64,000 nucleotides of DNA from Variovorax sp. 770b2 (lineage in GTDB: Bacteria; Pseudomonadota; Gammaproteobacteria; Burkholderiales; Burkholderiaceae_C): the NCBI RefSeq assembly GCF_900115685.1, contig NZ_FOXJ01000002.1, forward strand, positions 434,001 to 498,000, given 5' to 3'. The position numbers and the translations under genes are program-made. This document shows, one piece after another, positions 7,959 to 16,583 of this stretch. Position 1 is the first letter of the stretch, and the number at the start of each line of letters is the position of its first letter. The notes beneath the pieces are model-generated. The model did not search any database. It saw nothing but the letters and a program-made list of their open reading frames with translations, and had not been told where the DNA came from.

Positions 7959-8056
7959 ATTGCCGAGAAAATATTGAAGCGCCGTCGCGCCTTCCAGTCC
8001 ACTCCCTGCCCGCCCCCTGCCCGCTTTTCATTCGCTCCCGAAAGAACCGCCAGACC

Positions 8057-8980
8057 ATGTCGCGTCCCATCCCTCCGCTCAATCCGCTGCGGGCCTTCGA
8101 GGTCGCGGCGCGGCACCTGAGCTTCACGCGCGCAGCCGACGAGCTCTTCGTGACGCCCTCGGCCGTGAGCCACCAGATCAAGACGCTCGAAGAGAACCTG
8201 GGCATCGCGCTGTTCGTGCGCGACACCAAGTCGCTCACGCTCACCGCGGCGGGCAAGGCGTACCTCCCCGGCATCCAGGAGGCCTTCAAGCAGGTCATCT
8301 ACGCCACGCAGCGCTTGCGCCAGTCGCAGGGCACGCCCTCGCTCAAGATCAACCTGCCGCCCACCTTCGCGGTGAAGTGGCTCATTCCGCGCATGCGCCG
8401 CTTCATGCAGGCGCACCCGGACATCGACCTGGAGATCTCCACCTCCAAGCACATGGTCGACTTCACCCGCGAGGACTTCGACATGGCCGTGCGCTACGGG
8501 CGCGGCATCTACCCCGGCCTGCATTCGGAGCTGTGCCTGCCGGTGGAGATGTTCCCGGTGTGCAGCCCCGCATTGATGCAGGGCCCGCATCCGCTGAAGA
8601 CGCCGGCCGACCTCAGGCACCACGTGCTGCTGCACGACCACAGCACCTACAGCGACGTGAGCAACCCCGACTGGGGCGTGTGGCTGGACCGCGCGGGCGT
8701 GACCGACGTGGACGCGACGCGCGGCCCCTCGTTCTGGCCCAGCCACCTGGTCATCAACGCCGCCATCGACGGACTCGGCGTTGCGCTGGCGAAGAAAAAC
8801 TGGGTCCTCAAGGACCTGGCCGACGGCCTGCTCGTGCGGCCCTTCGAGCTCGCGCTGCCGGTGGAGTTTTCCTACTTCATGGTGTACCCGCAGGACCGGC
8901 GCGCCGACCCGCGCATCGCGGCCTTCGTGGCCTGGGTGCACGAGGAGATCGAGCGCGACGCGGGCGCCGCGCCGGCCTGA
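8057..8980 (+). CDS. LysR-family regulator, GcvA type
   Basis: A 307-residue LTTR with an N-terminal winged HTH (residues ~6-65; FTRAADELFVTPSAVSHQIK is the recognition region) and a periplasmic-binding-type effector domain. The N-terminal PPLNPLRAFEVAARHLSF and the overall length match the GcvA subgroup. It is divergent from the thioesterase gene and faces the end of the crotonase operon. Because a motif in its own upstream region recurs at the divergent promoters of the two catabolic operons, it is the best candidate regulator of the whole island. The effector is unknown. Confidence 0.88.
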   Translation: MSRPIPPLNPLRAFEVAARHLSFTRAADELFVTPSAVSHQIKTLEENLGIALFVRDTKSLTLTAAGKAYLPGIQEAFKQVIYATQRLRQSQGTPSLKINLPPTFAVKWLIPRMRRFMQAHPDIDLEISTSKHMVDFTREDFDMAVRYGRGIYPGLHSELCLPVEMFPVCSPALMQGPHPLKTPADLRHHVLLHDHSTYSDVSNPDWGVWLDRAGVTDVDATRGPSFWPSHLVINAAIDGLGVALAKKNWVLKDLADGLLVRPFELALPVEFSYFMVYPQDRRADPRIAAFVAWVHEEIERDAGAAPA

Positions 8981-8999
8981 GTTCGCGAAGGCGCGCGCT

Positions 9000-9932
9000 T
9001 CAGCCCAGCCGGTAGAAGCGCACGGCGTTGTCGTGCAGCAGTTGCCGGCGCTGCGGCGCGGGGCGATCGGCAATCGCGGCCAGGAAGCCGCGCAAGATCG
9101 TCGCGTAGTCCGCCACCAGGCTGTCGACCGGGAAGTTGCTCGCGAACATGCAGCGCCCGGCACCGAAGATCGCGACCGCATCGCGGACGAGCGGCACGTT
9201 CGCTTGCTCGGTCCACGGCAGGCCGGACTGGCCCAGCCCGGAAATCTTGATCGCTGTATTTGGCTGCGCGGCCAGGCCTTCGAGCGCGTGGCGCCAGCCC
9301 GCGAGCCCTTCGTCGCTGCGGTCGGATGGAAGGCCGGTGTGGTTCAGCACGAGCAGCGTTCGCGGAAAGTCGCGGGCGAGATCCGCGGCCTGGTCGAGGT
9401 TCCACCACGGCGCCTGCAGATCGAACGACAGCCCGTGCGCCTGCAGCAGCGCATAGCCGCGGCGCCAGCGCGCGTCGTCCATCGAACCCGCGAGGCCTCG
9501 CCGGGCCGTTGCCGACGACGTGGCCGTCACCGGCTTGTGGCGGATGCCGCGCACCAGCGCGAAGCCGGCCTGCGCGGCGAGGACCTCGGGCGCGTCGTCG
9601 CGGTCCAGCGCCGCGTGCGCGACGATCGCCGAAGGCCAACCTTCGGTAGCGGCCAGGGCCAGTGCCGTGAGCCAGCGCGTCTCGGCCACCGGGTCGCTAC
9701 GCTCCCATTCGGCCTCGATGTGCACCGTCAGCGCCGGCGCGTGGCCGCGCGTGTCGCGCGCGAGGTCGGCGGGCAGGTAGTTGCGGCGCAGCGCCGAATA
9801 GTCGCCGTAGCGGAAGTTCGGCACGGTCTCGTCCTGCAGCCAGGGGTAGGGGTGCAGGGCGAGATTCCAGAAGTGCTGGTGCGCGTCGACGAAGGGTTCG
9901 TCGAACGTGAAGACACTGTCCATCGAATTCAT
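9000..9932 (-). CDS. Amidohydrolase (COG3618 TIM-barrel lactonase-like), copy 1
   Basis: A 310-residue metal-dependent hydrolase of the amidohydrolase-2 group, which includes sugar lactonases, 2-pyrone-4,6-dicarboxylate hydrolase and 4-sulfomuconolactone hydrolase. It has the N-terminal VDAHQHFWN metal motif, a mid-protein VHIEAEW strand, LNHTGLP, and the C-terminal GAGRCMFASNFPVDS carrying the catalytic Asp. ATG 9932 is preferred over the in-frame ATG at 9923. It is last in the leftward operon and is paralogous to the gene at 16584. Hydrolysis of a lactone or cyclic ester is the likely reaction; the substrate is unknown. Confidence 0.85.
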   Translation of the reverse strand: MNSMDSVFTFDEPFVDAHQHFWNLALHPYPWLQDETVPNFRYGDYSALRRNYLPADLARDTRGHAPALTVHIEAEWERSDPVAETRWLTALALAATEGWPSAIVAHAALDRDDAPEVLAAQAGFALVRGIRHKPVTATSSATARRGLAGSMDDARWRRGYALLQAHGLSFDLQAPWWNLDQAADLARDFPRTLLVLNHTGLPSDRSDEGLAGWRHALEGLAAQPNTAIKISGLGQSGLPWTEQANVPLVRDAVAIFGAGRCMFASNFPVDSLVADYATILRGFLAAIADRPAPQRRQLLHDNAVRFYRLG

Positions 9933-9949
9933 CGCCGGATTTTCGGCGT

Positions 9950-10963
9950 TCAGCCCGTCAGGTTGATCTTGCCCGCGAGCGCCTTGAAGAAATCGCTCTC
10001 GCGCGCCATCACCGCTTCGAGCGCCACGTCGTCGGCGTAGGTGTCGGTGCTGAAGTGCAGCTTGTTGAGGGCGTCCAGCCACACCGGCTCCTTCACCGCC
10101 CTGGCCGTCGCCGCCTTCAGCACGGCGATCACGTCGTCGGGCGTGCCGCGCGGCGCGGAGAGACCGCGCCAGATGCCGATCGACAGGTCGATGCCGCGCT
10201 CCTTCAACGTCGGGATTTTCTCGAAGCCATCGGCCACGCGCCGGTCGGCCATCACCGCGAGCGCCTTGAGCTTGCCGGCCGCCACGTAGCTGGACACCTC
10301 GGCCGTGCTCACCGTCACCGCGTCGATGTGCCCGCCCAGCAGCGCTAGCACCGCGGGCGCGCCGCCGGCATAGGGAATGTGGTTGAACTTCGCGCCGGTC
10401 TTCTCGGCGAGCGCCGCGGCCGCCATGTGCCACGTGGAGCCGTGGCCGGCGTTGCCCACGCGGATGTTCGCGTCGGCCTTGCGCGCGGCCTCGACGAACT
10501 GCTCCAGCGTGGCGTAGGGCGCGTCGGCGCGCACCACCACCGCGGCCGGATCGGCGTTCAGCCGTGCGATGGGGCGCAGGTCCTTGTACGAGAACTTTGC
10601 AAGGCCCAGGTGGTTCAGGAAGGTCAGTTCGGTGGACGACAGCACGATGCGGTAGCCGTCGGGCTTGGCGTTCACCACGTCGCCCAGGCCCAGCACGCCG
10701 CTCGCGCCGGGTTTGTTGATGACCACGAGGGGCTGCGGCAGGTACTTGGCGACGGCCGCGCCGAAAGAGCGCCCCACCACGTCGGCGCCGCCGCCGGCCT
10801 GCCAGGGCACGACCAGTTCGATCGGCTTGTTCGGATAGGTGCCGCCCTGGGCGCACGCGGCGCCGGTGAGCGCTGCGAGGGGCAGACCGAGCGCAAAGGG
10901 CAGGGCCGAAGGAATGGCGCGCAGCAGCCGGCGGCGCGCAGGGTCTGTCGATGCAGTGTTCAT
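9950..10963 (-). CDS. Bug/TctC-family periplasmic solute-binding protein 1
   Basis: A 337-residue tripartite-tricarboxylate-type receptor. An Arg-rich n-region with RRR (about residues 10-12) and a long hydrophobic stretch end at GAACAQ, a Tat-like or Sec signal. The mature part begins YPNKPIELVVPWQAGGGAD, the classic Bug family start. No TctA/TctB membrane genes are in the window, so this is an orphan receptor, as is common in Comamonadaceae. It is fourth-to-last in a leftward catabolic operon, 17 bp from the amidohydrolase, and probably captures the carboxylate substrate or reports it to a signalling system. Confidence 0.9.
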   Translation of the reverse strand: MNTASTDPARRRLLRAIPSALPFALGLPLAALTGAACAQGGTYPNKPIELVVPWQAGGGADVVGRSFGAAVAKYLPQPLVVINKPGASGVLGLGDVVNAKPDGYRIVLSSTELTFLNHLGLAKFSYKDLRPIARLNADPAAVVVRADAPYATLEQFVEAARKADANIRVGNAGHGSTWHMAAAALAEKTGAKFNHIPYAGGAPAVLALLGGHIDAVTVSTAEVSSYVAAGKLKALAVMADRRVADGFEKIPTLKERGIDLSIGIWRGLSAPRGTPDDVIAVLKAATARAVKEPVWLDALNKLHFSTDTYADDVALEAVMARESDFFKALAGKINLTG

Positions 10964-11016
10964 TGGTTGTCTTGTCTCCGTCGCATGTTCTTGTGTGCTG
11001 TCCGGCTGGCGCGTCT

Positions 11017-12249
11017 TCAGTCTGCCGCCGCGCTCGCTTCGGCCGTCACGGCCCCGAAGGCGCCACTCTGGCGCAAGGCTGCGATGGCCGCTGGCGTCAT
11101 GCCGATTTCCCCCAGCACCTGGTCGGTGTGCTGCCCCAGCAGCGGCGCGGGATGCCGCACCTGCTGCGGCGTGCCACCGAGCTTGACCGGAAATCCGAGC
11201 GCGCGGGTTTCGCCTTCGACCGGGTGATGGATCTTCAGCACCATCTCGCGCGCCACCGCCTGCTCGCTGGCCAGCGCCTCGGCGTAGTCGAGGATCGGCG
11301 CGGCCGGCACGCCCGCGGCGAGGAGCGCGTCGACCCATTCGCTGGCGGTGCGGCGCGCGAACTCGCGCTCCAGTTCCTCGATCAGCACCCCCCGGTTGCG
11401 GATGCGCAGCACGTTGTCGGTGAAGCGCGCGTCCTTGGTGAGGTCGTCGCGGCCGATCACCGTGCACAGCGCATTCCACAGCTTCGGGTTGGCCGCGCCG
11501 ATCACGAAGTGGCGGTCCGACGCGCGCACCGCCTGGTAGGGCGCGCTCATGCGGTTGGCGCTGCCGATGGGCACCGGCACCTCGCCCGTGCCCCAGTACT
11601 CGGCCGACTCCCACACCGACAGGCTCATCGCCGTCTCGAACAGCGAGGCGTCCACGAACTGGCCTTCGCCCGTGATGCCGCGCCCGATCACCGCGCTCAG
11701 GATGCCGTAGGCCGCGAACAGGCCCGCGCCCAGGTCGGCCAGCGGAATCGCCGACTTCACCGGCGCATCGCCCGCGTGGCCCATCACGCTCATCACGCCG
11801 GTCATGGCCTGCGCGATCAGGTCCAGGCCCGGGCGCCTGGCCCAGGGGCCGGTCTGGCCGAAGCCCGAGATGCTCGCGTACACCAGGCGCGGGTTGAGCT
11901 TGCGCAGCGTCGGGTAGTCGATCTTCAGCCGCGCGGCCACGCCGGGGCGGTTGTTCTCCACCAGCACGTCGGCGTCTTTCACCAGCGCGTAGAAGGCTTC
12001 GAGGCCGGCCGGGTTCTTCAGGTCGATCTCCACGCTGCGCTTGTTGCGGTTGAGCGCCAGGAACCCGCCGCTGTCGGCGCCCTTGAGGCGAAAGCCCATG
12101 GAGCGGCGCGTCTGGTCGCCGATGCCGGGCGTCTCGACCTTGATCACGTCCGCCCCCATGTCGCCGAGCAGCATGCAGCAGAAGGGACCGGCCATGATCT
12201 GGCTGACGTCCAGGACCTTGATGCGGGAGAGAGGAAGGGGAAGGGGCAC
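11017..12249 (-). CDS. CaiB/BaiF (class III) CoA transferase
   Basis: Transfers CoA between carboxylic acids. The 410 residues start with SRIKVLDVSQIMAGPFC and contain GADVIKVETP, LNRNKRSVEIDLK and the catalytic aspartate region DLGAGLFAAYGIL (Asp near residue 170). This is the normal length for the family. It lies 39 bp downstream of the crotonase gene, in the same direction, and would supply the CoA thioester that the crotonase acts on. The acyl acceptor is unknown; the island context suggests a dicarboxylate or hydroxy acid. Confidence 0.9.
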   Translation of the reverse strand: MPLPLPLSRIKVLDVSQIMAGPFCCMLLGDMGADVIKVETPGIGDQTRRSMGFRLKGADSGGFLALNRNKRSVEIDLKNPAGLEAFYALVKDADVLVENNRPGVAARLKIDYPTLRKLNPRLVYASISGFGQTGPWARRPGLDLIAQAMTGVMSVMGHAGDAPVKSAIPLADLGAGLFAAYGILSAVIGRGITGEGQFVDASLFETAMSLSVWESAEYWGTGEVPVPIGSANRMSAPYQAVRASDRHFVIGAANPKLWNALCTVIGRDDLTKDARFTDNVLRIRNRGVLIEELEREFARRTASEWVDALLAAGVPAAPILDYAEALASEQAVAREMVLKIHHPVEGETRALGFPVKLGGTPQQVRHPAPLLGQHTDQVLGEIGMTPAAIAALRQSGAFGAVTAEASAAAD

Positions 12250-12288
12250 GCGGGAACTCCGTGGGGTTGTGTGGAGCGAACGAACGGC

Positions 12289-13068
12289 TCAGCGGCCGGT
12301 GAACACCGGCCGGGTCTTGGCCAGGAAGGCCTGGAAGCCGATCTGGAAGTCCTCGGTATCGAAGCAGGCGTAGGCCTCGGCGTTCTCGGCATCGGTCAGC
12401 GGCGCGGGCTCGGCCAGGCGGCGCACGAACTGCTTGTGCCAGCGCGCCACCAGCGGCGCGCCCGCGGCGATGCGCCGCGCCGCGGCGTAGCCCTGCTCCA
12501 GCACCTCGGCGTCTTCCACCACGCGGTTGACCAGCCGTTTCTCGAACGCTTCCCTGGCGTCGAAGACGCGGCCTTCGAGCACGATCTCCAGCGCGGTCGC
12601 GCTGCCGACCAGGCTCACCAGGCCGCCCAGTTCGCCGAAGGACATCACCAGGCCCAGCTTGTTGACCGGCACGCCGAAGCGGCTGGCGGTGCCGCAGATG
12701 CGCATGTCGCACACCGAGGCGATCTCCAGCCCGCCGCCCACGCACGCGCCCTCGATCACCGCGACCGTGGGGTGCTTGCTGTGTGCAATGGCGTGCATCG
12801 CGCGGTGCGTGATCTCGCCGTAGGCCGCGGCCTGCGCCGCGTTGGCGCGGCTGGTGCGGAACTCCTCGATGTCGGCGCCGGCCGAGAAGGCCTTGCCGCC
12901 GGCCCCGCGCAGCACCACGCAGCGCAGTTCGTCGTCGGCCGAGAGCTCGGCGAACGCGTCCGCCAGGCCCTGCCACATGGACTTGTCCATGGCGTTCATC
13001 TTGTCGGGCTTGTTGAGGACGACGGTGGCAATGCGGTCGTCGCGCTCGACCTGGATCAGGGAAGTCAT
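12289..13068 (-). CDS. Enoyl-CoA hydratase/isomerase family protein
   Basis: A 259-residue crotonase. The oxyanion-hole segments are AFSAGADIEEF and GACVGGGLEIASVCD; the hydratase glutamate position in GELGGLV is present. The frame is open upstream to 13200, but homology begins at MTSLIQVERD, preceded by a weak AAAGAGA site. It is first in the leftward operon (crotonase, CoA transferase, TctC receptor, amidohydrolase) and divergent from the alcohol dehydrogenase operon. Likely role: hydration or isomerisation of an enoyl-CoA made by the CoA transferase. Confidence 0.88.
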   Translation of the reverse strand: MTSLIQVERDDRIATVVLNKPDKMNAMDKSMWQGLADAFAELSADDELRCVVLRGAGGKAFSAGADIEEFRTSRANAAQAAAYGEITHRAMHAIAHSKHPTVAVIEGACVGGGLEIASVCDMRICGTASRFGVPVNKLGLVMSFGELGGLVSLVGSATALEIVLEGRVFDAREAFEKRLVNRVVEDAEVLEQGYAAARRIAAGAPLVARWHKQFVRRLAEPAPLTDAENAEAYACFDTEDFQIGFQAFLAKTRPVFTGR

Positions 13069-13129
13069 GCGGGCGTGTCTCTTTCGTTGGGGGGCCTGCG
13101 GCAAGGAGGCCGGGTTGCGAATGCGGCGA

Positions 13130-13158
13130 AGTCTAGGGAGCGCGCAGGCCGCGGCCAA
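13130..13158 (-). promoter_or_regulatory. Sigma70-type promoter of crotonase operon
   Basis: Leftward TTGGCC (13158-13153), 17-bp spacer, TAGACT (13135-13130), 62 bp upstream of the crotonase ATG. It has the same -10 and spacing as the thioesterase and dehydrogenase promoters. Confidence 0.6.
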
Positions 13159-13177
13159 ACGAAAAAAACTGGGGCAG

Positions 13178-13194
13178 CGTTCAAGAAAAACTCG
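13178..13194 (+). promoter_or_regulatory. 17-bp motif shared with 7942-7958 (LysR site candidate)
   Basis: CGTTCAAGAAAAACTCG, 16 of 17 bases identical to the motif beside the thioesterase/LysR promoters. It lies between the two divergent promoters of the catabolic operons, about 20 bp upstream of the leftward -35, where an LTTR activator would bind. Confidence 0.55.
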
Positions 13195-13254
13195 CGTCAT
13201 GACAGGGGCCCGGCCTTGTGAAATTTTCTCGGCCGCACTTCAAGTAATTCCACG

Positions 13255-13283
13255 TTGCCGCGCCACCGCCCCGTTCCTAGACT
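13255..13283 (+). promoter_or_regulatory. Sigma70-type promoter of Fe-ADH/TRAP operon
   Basis: TTGCCG (13255-13260), 17-bp spacer, TAGACT (13278-13283), 53 bp upstream of the dehydrogenase ATG. The 12-mer CGTTCCTAGACT at 13272-13283 is repeated exactly on the opposite strand at 7912-7923 in the thioesterase promoter. Confidence 0.62.
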
Positions 13284-13336
13284 CGCGCCCCACAACGAAC
13301 CCTCGAGTACCTCGAACACAGCGAACCGGACACCGC

Positions 13337-14476
13337 ATGGCCCTCATCAACTACATCACCCAGATCCAGATCGACTTCGGCGCGGTGCAACTGCTCGCGC
13401 AGGAGTGCGATCACATCGGCATCCGCCGCCCGCTGGTCGTGACCGACGCCGGCGTGCGCGCCGCCGGCGTGCTCGACCGCGTCACCGCGCACCTCGGCGC
13501 GGGCCGGGCGTTCGTGGTGTTCGACGGCACGCCGTCCAACCCCACCGAGGCCGCGATGCGCGCCGCCGTGGCGATGTACGCGGCGCACGATTGCGACGGC
13601 ATCGTCGCGGTCGGCGGCGGCTCGGCCATCGACCTGGCCAAGGGCGTGGCGGTGTGCGCCACGCACGAGGGGCCGCTCAAGTCATTCGCCGCTATCGAAG
13701 GCGGCGCCGCACGCATCACCGCCGCGACCGCGCCGGTCATCGCGGTGCCCACCACTGCCGGCACCGGCAGCGAGGTCGGCCGCGGCGCGGTGCTGATCCT
13801 GGACGACGGCCGCAAGGTCGGCGTGCTGTCGCCGTACCTCGTGCCGCGCGTCGCGCTGTGCGACCCGGAGCTCACGCTCGGCCTGCCGCCGATGCTGACC
13901 GCGGCCACCGGCATGGATGCGATCGCGCACTGCATGGAGACCTTCATGGCGCCCGCCTTCAATCCGCCGGCCGACGGCATCGCGCTCGATGGCCTGCGCC
14001 GCGCGTGGCGCCACATCGAGCGCGCGACCGCCACGCCCGGCGACCGCGAGGCGCGGCTGAACATGATGAGCGCCTCGATGCAGGGCGCGCTCGCGTTCCA
14101 GAAGGGCCTGGGCTGCGTGCACAGCCTGAGCCATGCGATGGGCGGGCTGGTGCCGCGACTGCACCACGGCACGCTCAACGCCATCCTGCTGCCCGCGGTG
14201 ATCCGCTTCAACGCAGAGGCGCCCTCGATGCAGAAGGACGAGCGGCTCGCGCGCATGGCGCAGGCCATGGGCCTGGCCGGCGCCGACGACGTGGCGCCCG
14301 CGGTCCACGCCATGAGCCAGCGGCTCGGCCTGCCGACCGGGCTCGCGGCGCTGGACGTTTCGCCCGCGATCTTTCCGCGCGTGATCGAAGGCGCGCTCAA
14401 GGACCACTGCCACAAGACCAACCCGCGCGAGGCGAGCCCCACCGACTACGAGGCGATGCTGGCCGCGTCGATGTAG
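13337..14476 (+). CDS. Iron-containing alcohol dehydrogenase (maleylacetate reductase-like)
   Basis: A 379-residue group III dehydrogenase. The nucleotide-binding GGGSAIDLAK is at about residue 95, and the metal ligands fall where the family predicts: Asp194 and His198 (MDAIAH), His262 and His277 (GCVHSLSHAMGG...HHG). It reduces a keto group or oxidises an alcohol with NAD(P). Start: ATG 13337, the first in-frame codon with homology; the frame is open far upstream. It leads a six-gene rightward operon with two receptors, an amidohydrolase and a TRAP transporter. Maleylacetate reduction is one option, since COG3618 lactonases can form maleylacetate, but this is speculative. Confidence 0.88.
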   Translation: MALINYITQIQIDFGAVQLLAQECDHIGIRRPLVVTDAGVRAAGVLDRVTAHLGAGRAFVVFDGTPSNPTEAAMRAAVAMYAAHDCDGIVAVGGGSAIDLAKGVAVCATHEGPLKSFAAIEGGAARITAATAPVIAVPTTAGTGSEVGRGAVLILDDGRKVGVLSPYLVPRVALCDPELTLGLPPMLTAATGMDAIAHCMETFMAPAFNPPADGIALDGLRRAWRHIERATATPGDREARLNMMSASMQGALAFQKGLGCVHSLSHAMGGLVPRLHHGTLNAILLPAVIRFNAEAPSMQKDERLARMAQAMGLAGADDVAPAVHAMSQRLGLPTGLAALDVSPAIFPRVIEGALKDHCHKTNPREASPTDYEAMLAASM

Positions 14477-14536
14477 GGCGCGGGCCGGCACGTGGCCAAC
14501 GGATTCATTCCCAAAAAAGACGGAGACAAACGCACC

Positions 14537-15511
14537 ATGCAAAGACGCCACTTCATCGCTTCGGGCCTCGCGGCAACCGCCGCGGCGGCCGTTCCCTCTT
14601 TCGCCGCGGCATCGCCGCTGCCCACCGCGCCGGTGCGCATCGTCGTGGGCTTCCCGCCCGGCGGCGGCACCGACGTGATGGCGCGCGTGATGGCGCAGAA
14701 GCTCGCCGTTGCATGGGGCGTGCCGGTCACGGTCGAGAACAAGGCCGGCGCGGGCGGGGTGATCGCGGCGGAGTACGTCGCCAAGCAGCCGGCCAACGGC
14801 ACCGTGCTGCTGATGACCAACATCAGCAACCATGCGATTGCGCCGGCGCTCTACCCCACGCTGGGCTACGTGGTCGAGCGCGACTTCACGCCGCTGGTGC
14901 TGGTGGGCGTCACGCCCAACCTGCTGATCTGCAACCCGAGCCAGCCGGCGCGCACGGTGAAGGACCTGGTGGCGCTGTGCCGCGCGAAGCCCGGCACGGT
15001 GACCTTCGGCTCGTCGGGCACCGGTGCCTCGCAGCACATGGCGATCGAGCTCTTCAAGCTGCGCGCGAAGGTCGATGCGCTGCACGTGCCCTACCGCGGC
15101 TCGGGGCCGATGCTCACCGACCTGATCGGCGGGCAGATCGACTACAGCTTCGAGACCATGACCTCGGCCACGCCGCACGTGGCCAGCGGCAAGCTGGTGG
15201 CGATTGCGCAGACGCGCCTGCAGCGCTCCCCGGCGCACCCGCAGGTGCCGACGGTCGCCGAACTGGGCTACCCGGGTTTCGACGCGAGCACCTGGTATGG
15301 CCTGGTCGGGCCGGCGCAGATGCAGCCCGACATGGTGCAGCGCATGAACGACGACTTCAACCATGTGCTCGCGATGCCCGACGTGGCCGCCAAGCTCGCG
15401 AGCTACGGCGCGGAGGACGGCGGCGGCACGGCCGCGAAGTTCACGGCGTTCATTTCCACCGAGAAGGACAAGTGGGCGCAGGTGGTGAAGGAAGCCAAGG
15501 TCACGGTCTGA
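14537..15511 (+). CDS. Bug/TctC-family periplasmic solute-binding protein 2
   Basis: A 324-residue receptor with a twin-arginine-like leader (MQRRHFIASGL...) cut near SFAAAS, followed by PVRIVVGFPPGGGTDVMAR, the family start. The ATG at 14537 has GGAGA ten bases upstream; the frame begins further left without support. It is second in the dehydrogenase operon. It is only distantly similar to receptor 1 of the leftward operon, so the two probably bind different ligands. No TctAB partner is present. Confidence 0.88.
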   Translation: MQRRHFIASGLAATAAAAVPSFAAASPLPTAPVRIVVGFPPGGGTDVMARVMAQKLAVAWGVPVTVENKAGAGGVIAAEYVAKQPANGTVLLMTNISNHAIAPALYPTLGYVVERDFTPLVLVGVTPNLLICNPSQPARTVKDLVALCRAKPGTVTFGSSGTGASQHMAIELFKLRAKVDALHVPYRGSGPMLTDLIGGQIDYSFETMTSATPHVASGKLVAIAQTRLQRSPAHPQVPTVAELGYPGFDASTWYGLVGPAQMQPDMVQRMNDDFNHVLAMPDVAAKLASYGAEDGGGTAAKFTAFISTEKDKWAQVVKEAKVTV

Positions 15512-15563
15512 GCCGAGAGAGAGTGTGTGTGCCCGCGGATTTCAACGACAGGAGACAAGAGAC

Positions 15564-16565
15564 ATGAACAAGAACCTCAAGGCGCTTTCATCGGTGCTGC
15601 TGGCGGCGACGATGGCCTTTGCTGCAGGTGCAGCAGGCACCGCCGCTGCGCAATCGCCCGTGAAGCTGCGCTTCAGCCACACCGTGCCCGAGACCGATTC
15701 GCAGCACAAGGCCGCGCTCGAATTCGCCAAACGGGTGAAGGAGCGCACGCAGGGCGGCGTGGAGATCCAGGTCTTCGCCAACAGCCAGCTGGGCAACGAC
15801 GTGACGCTGGTGACCGGCGTGCGCAGCGGCACCATCGACATCGGCGCGACCGGCAACCCGTTCGTCACGGGCCTGGCGCCGCGGCTCAACGCGCTCGACC
15901 TGCCCTATCAGTTCGCTGATGCGCAGCAGGCCTACCGCACGCTCGACGGCCCGGTGGGCCGCTCGCTGCTCGACGAACTCGCGGCGCACCAGATCAAGGG
16001 ACTGGCCTTCTGGGAGATCGGCTTTCGAAGCCTGGGCAACAACAAGCGGCCGATCAACAACGCGGGCGACATCAAGGGCCTGAAGATCCGCACCACGCCG
16101 AATCCGTCGCACCTGAAGGCCTTCCAGCTGCTGGGCGCCAACCCGCAGCCGATGCCGTTTGCCGAAGTGTTCGGCGCGCTCGAATCGGGCGCGGTCGACG
16201 GGCAGGAGAACCCGCCCACGCTGATGCTCTCCTCCAAGATGTACGAGGTGCAGAAGTACCTCTCGCTCACGCGCCACGCCTACACGCCGCTGGTGGTGAT
16301 CATGAACAAGGCCCGCTTCGATGCGCTCAAGCCCGAGTTCCAGAAGATCGTGCTGGAGGAGGCCGCGAGCGCCGCGAACTTCCAGCGCAAGCTGAACAAC
16401 GACGGCGAGAAGGAAGCCATCGCCCAGCTGCGCGCCAAGGGCATGCAGATCAACGAGACCCCCGACGTCGCGAGCATCCGCAATGTGGTGCGCGACGAGA
16501 CCCGCAAGCTCTACATCGAGAAGAACGGCGATGCGGTGCTCAAGGCGATGGATGCGCAACCCTGA
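15564..16565 (+). CDS. TRAP transporter substrate-binding protein (DctP type)
   Basis: The 333-residue periplasmic subunit of a TRAP transporter for a carboxylate-like solute. The signal peptide ends near GTAAAQ; the mature protein begins PVKLRFSHTVPETDSQHKAA, the classic DctP opening. GLKIRTTPNP contains the family arginine that binds the substrate carboxylate, and EVFGALESGAVDGQENP is the conserved C-terminal lobe motif. A strong AGGAGAC precedes ATG 15564. Its membrane partners follow after an intervening amidohydrolase gene. Confidence 0.92.
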   Translation: MNKNLKALSSVLLAATMAFAAGAAGTAAAQSPVKLRFSHTVPETDSQHKAALEFAKRVKERTQGGVEIQVFANSQLGNDVTLVTGVRSGTIDIGATGNPFVTGLAPRLNALDLPYQFADAQQAYRTLDGPVGRSLLDELAAHQIKGLAFWEIGFRSLGNNKRPINNAGDIKGLKIRTTPNPSHLKAFQLLGANPQPMPFAEVFGALESGAVDGQENPPTLMLSSKMYEVQKYLSLTRHAYTPLVVIMNKARFDALKPEFQKIVLEEAASAANFQRKLNNDGEKEAIAQLRAKGMQINETPDVASIRNVVRDETRKLYIEKNGDAVLKAMDAQP

Positions 16566-16583
16566 CGCGAGGCGCAGAACTTC

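Noticed and set aside
10951..13221. 756-codon open frame on the plus strand across crotonase, CoA transferase and receptor genes
   Set aside because: It spans three recognisable genes on the opposite strand and has no domain of its own.
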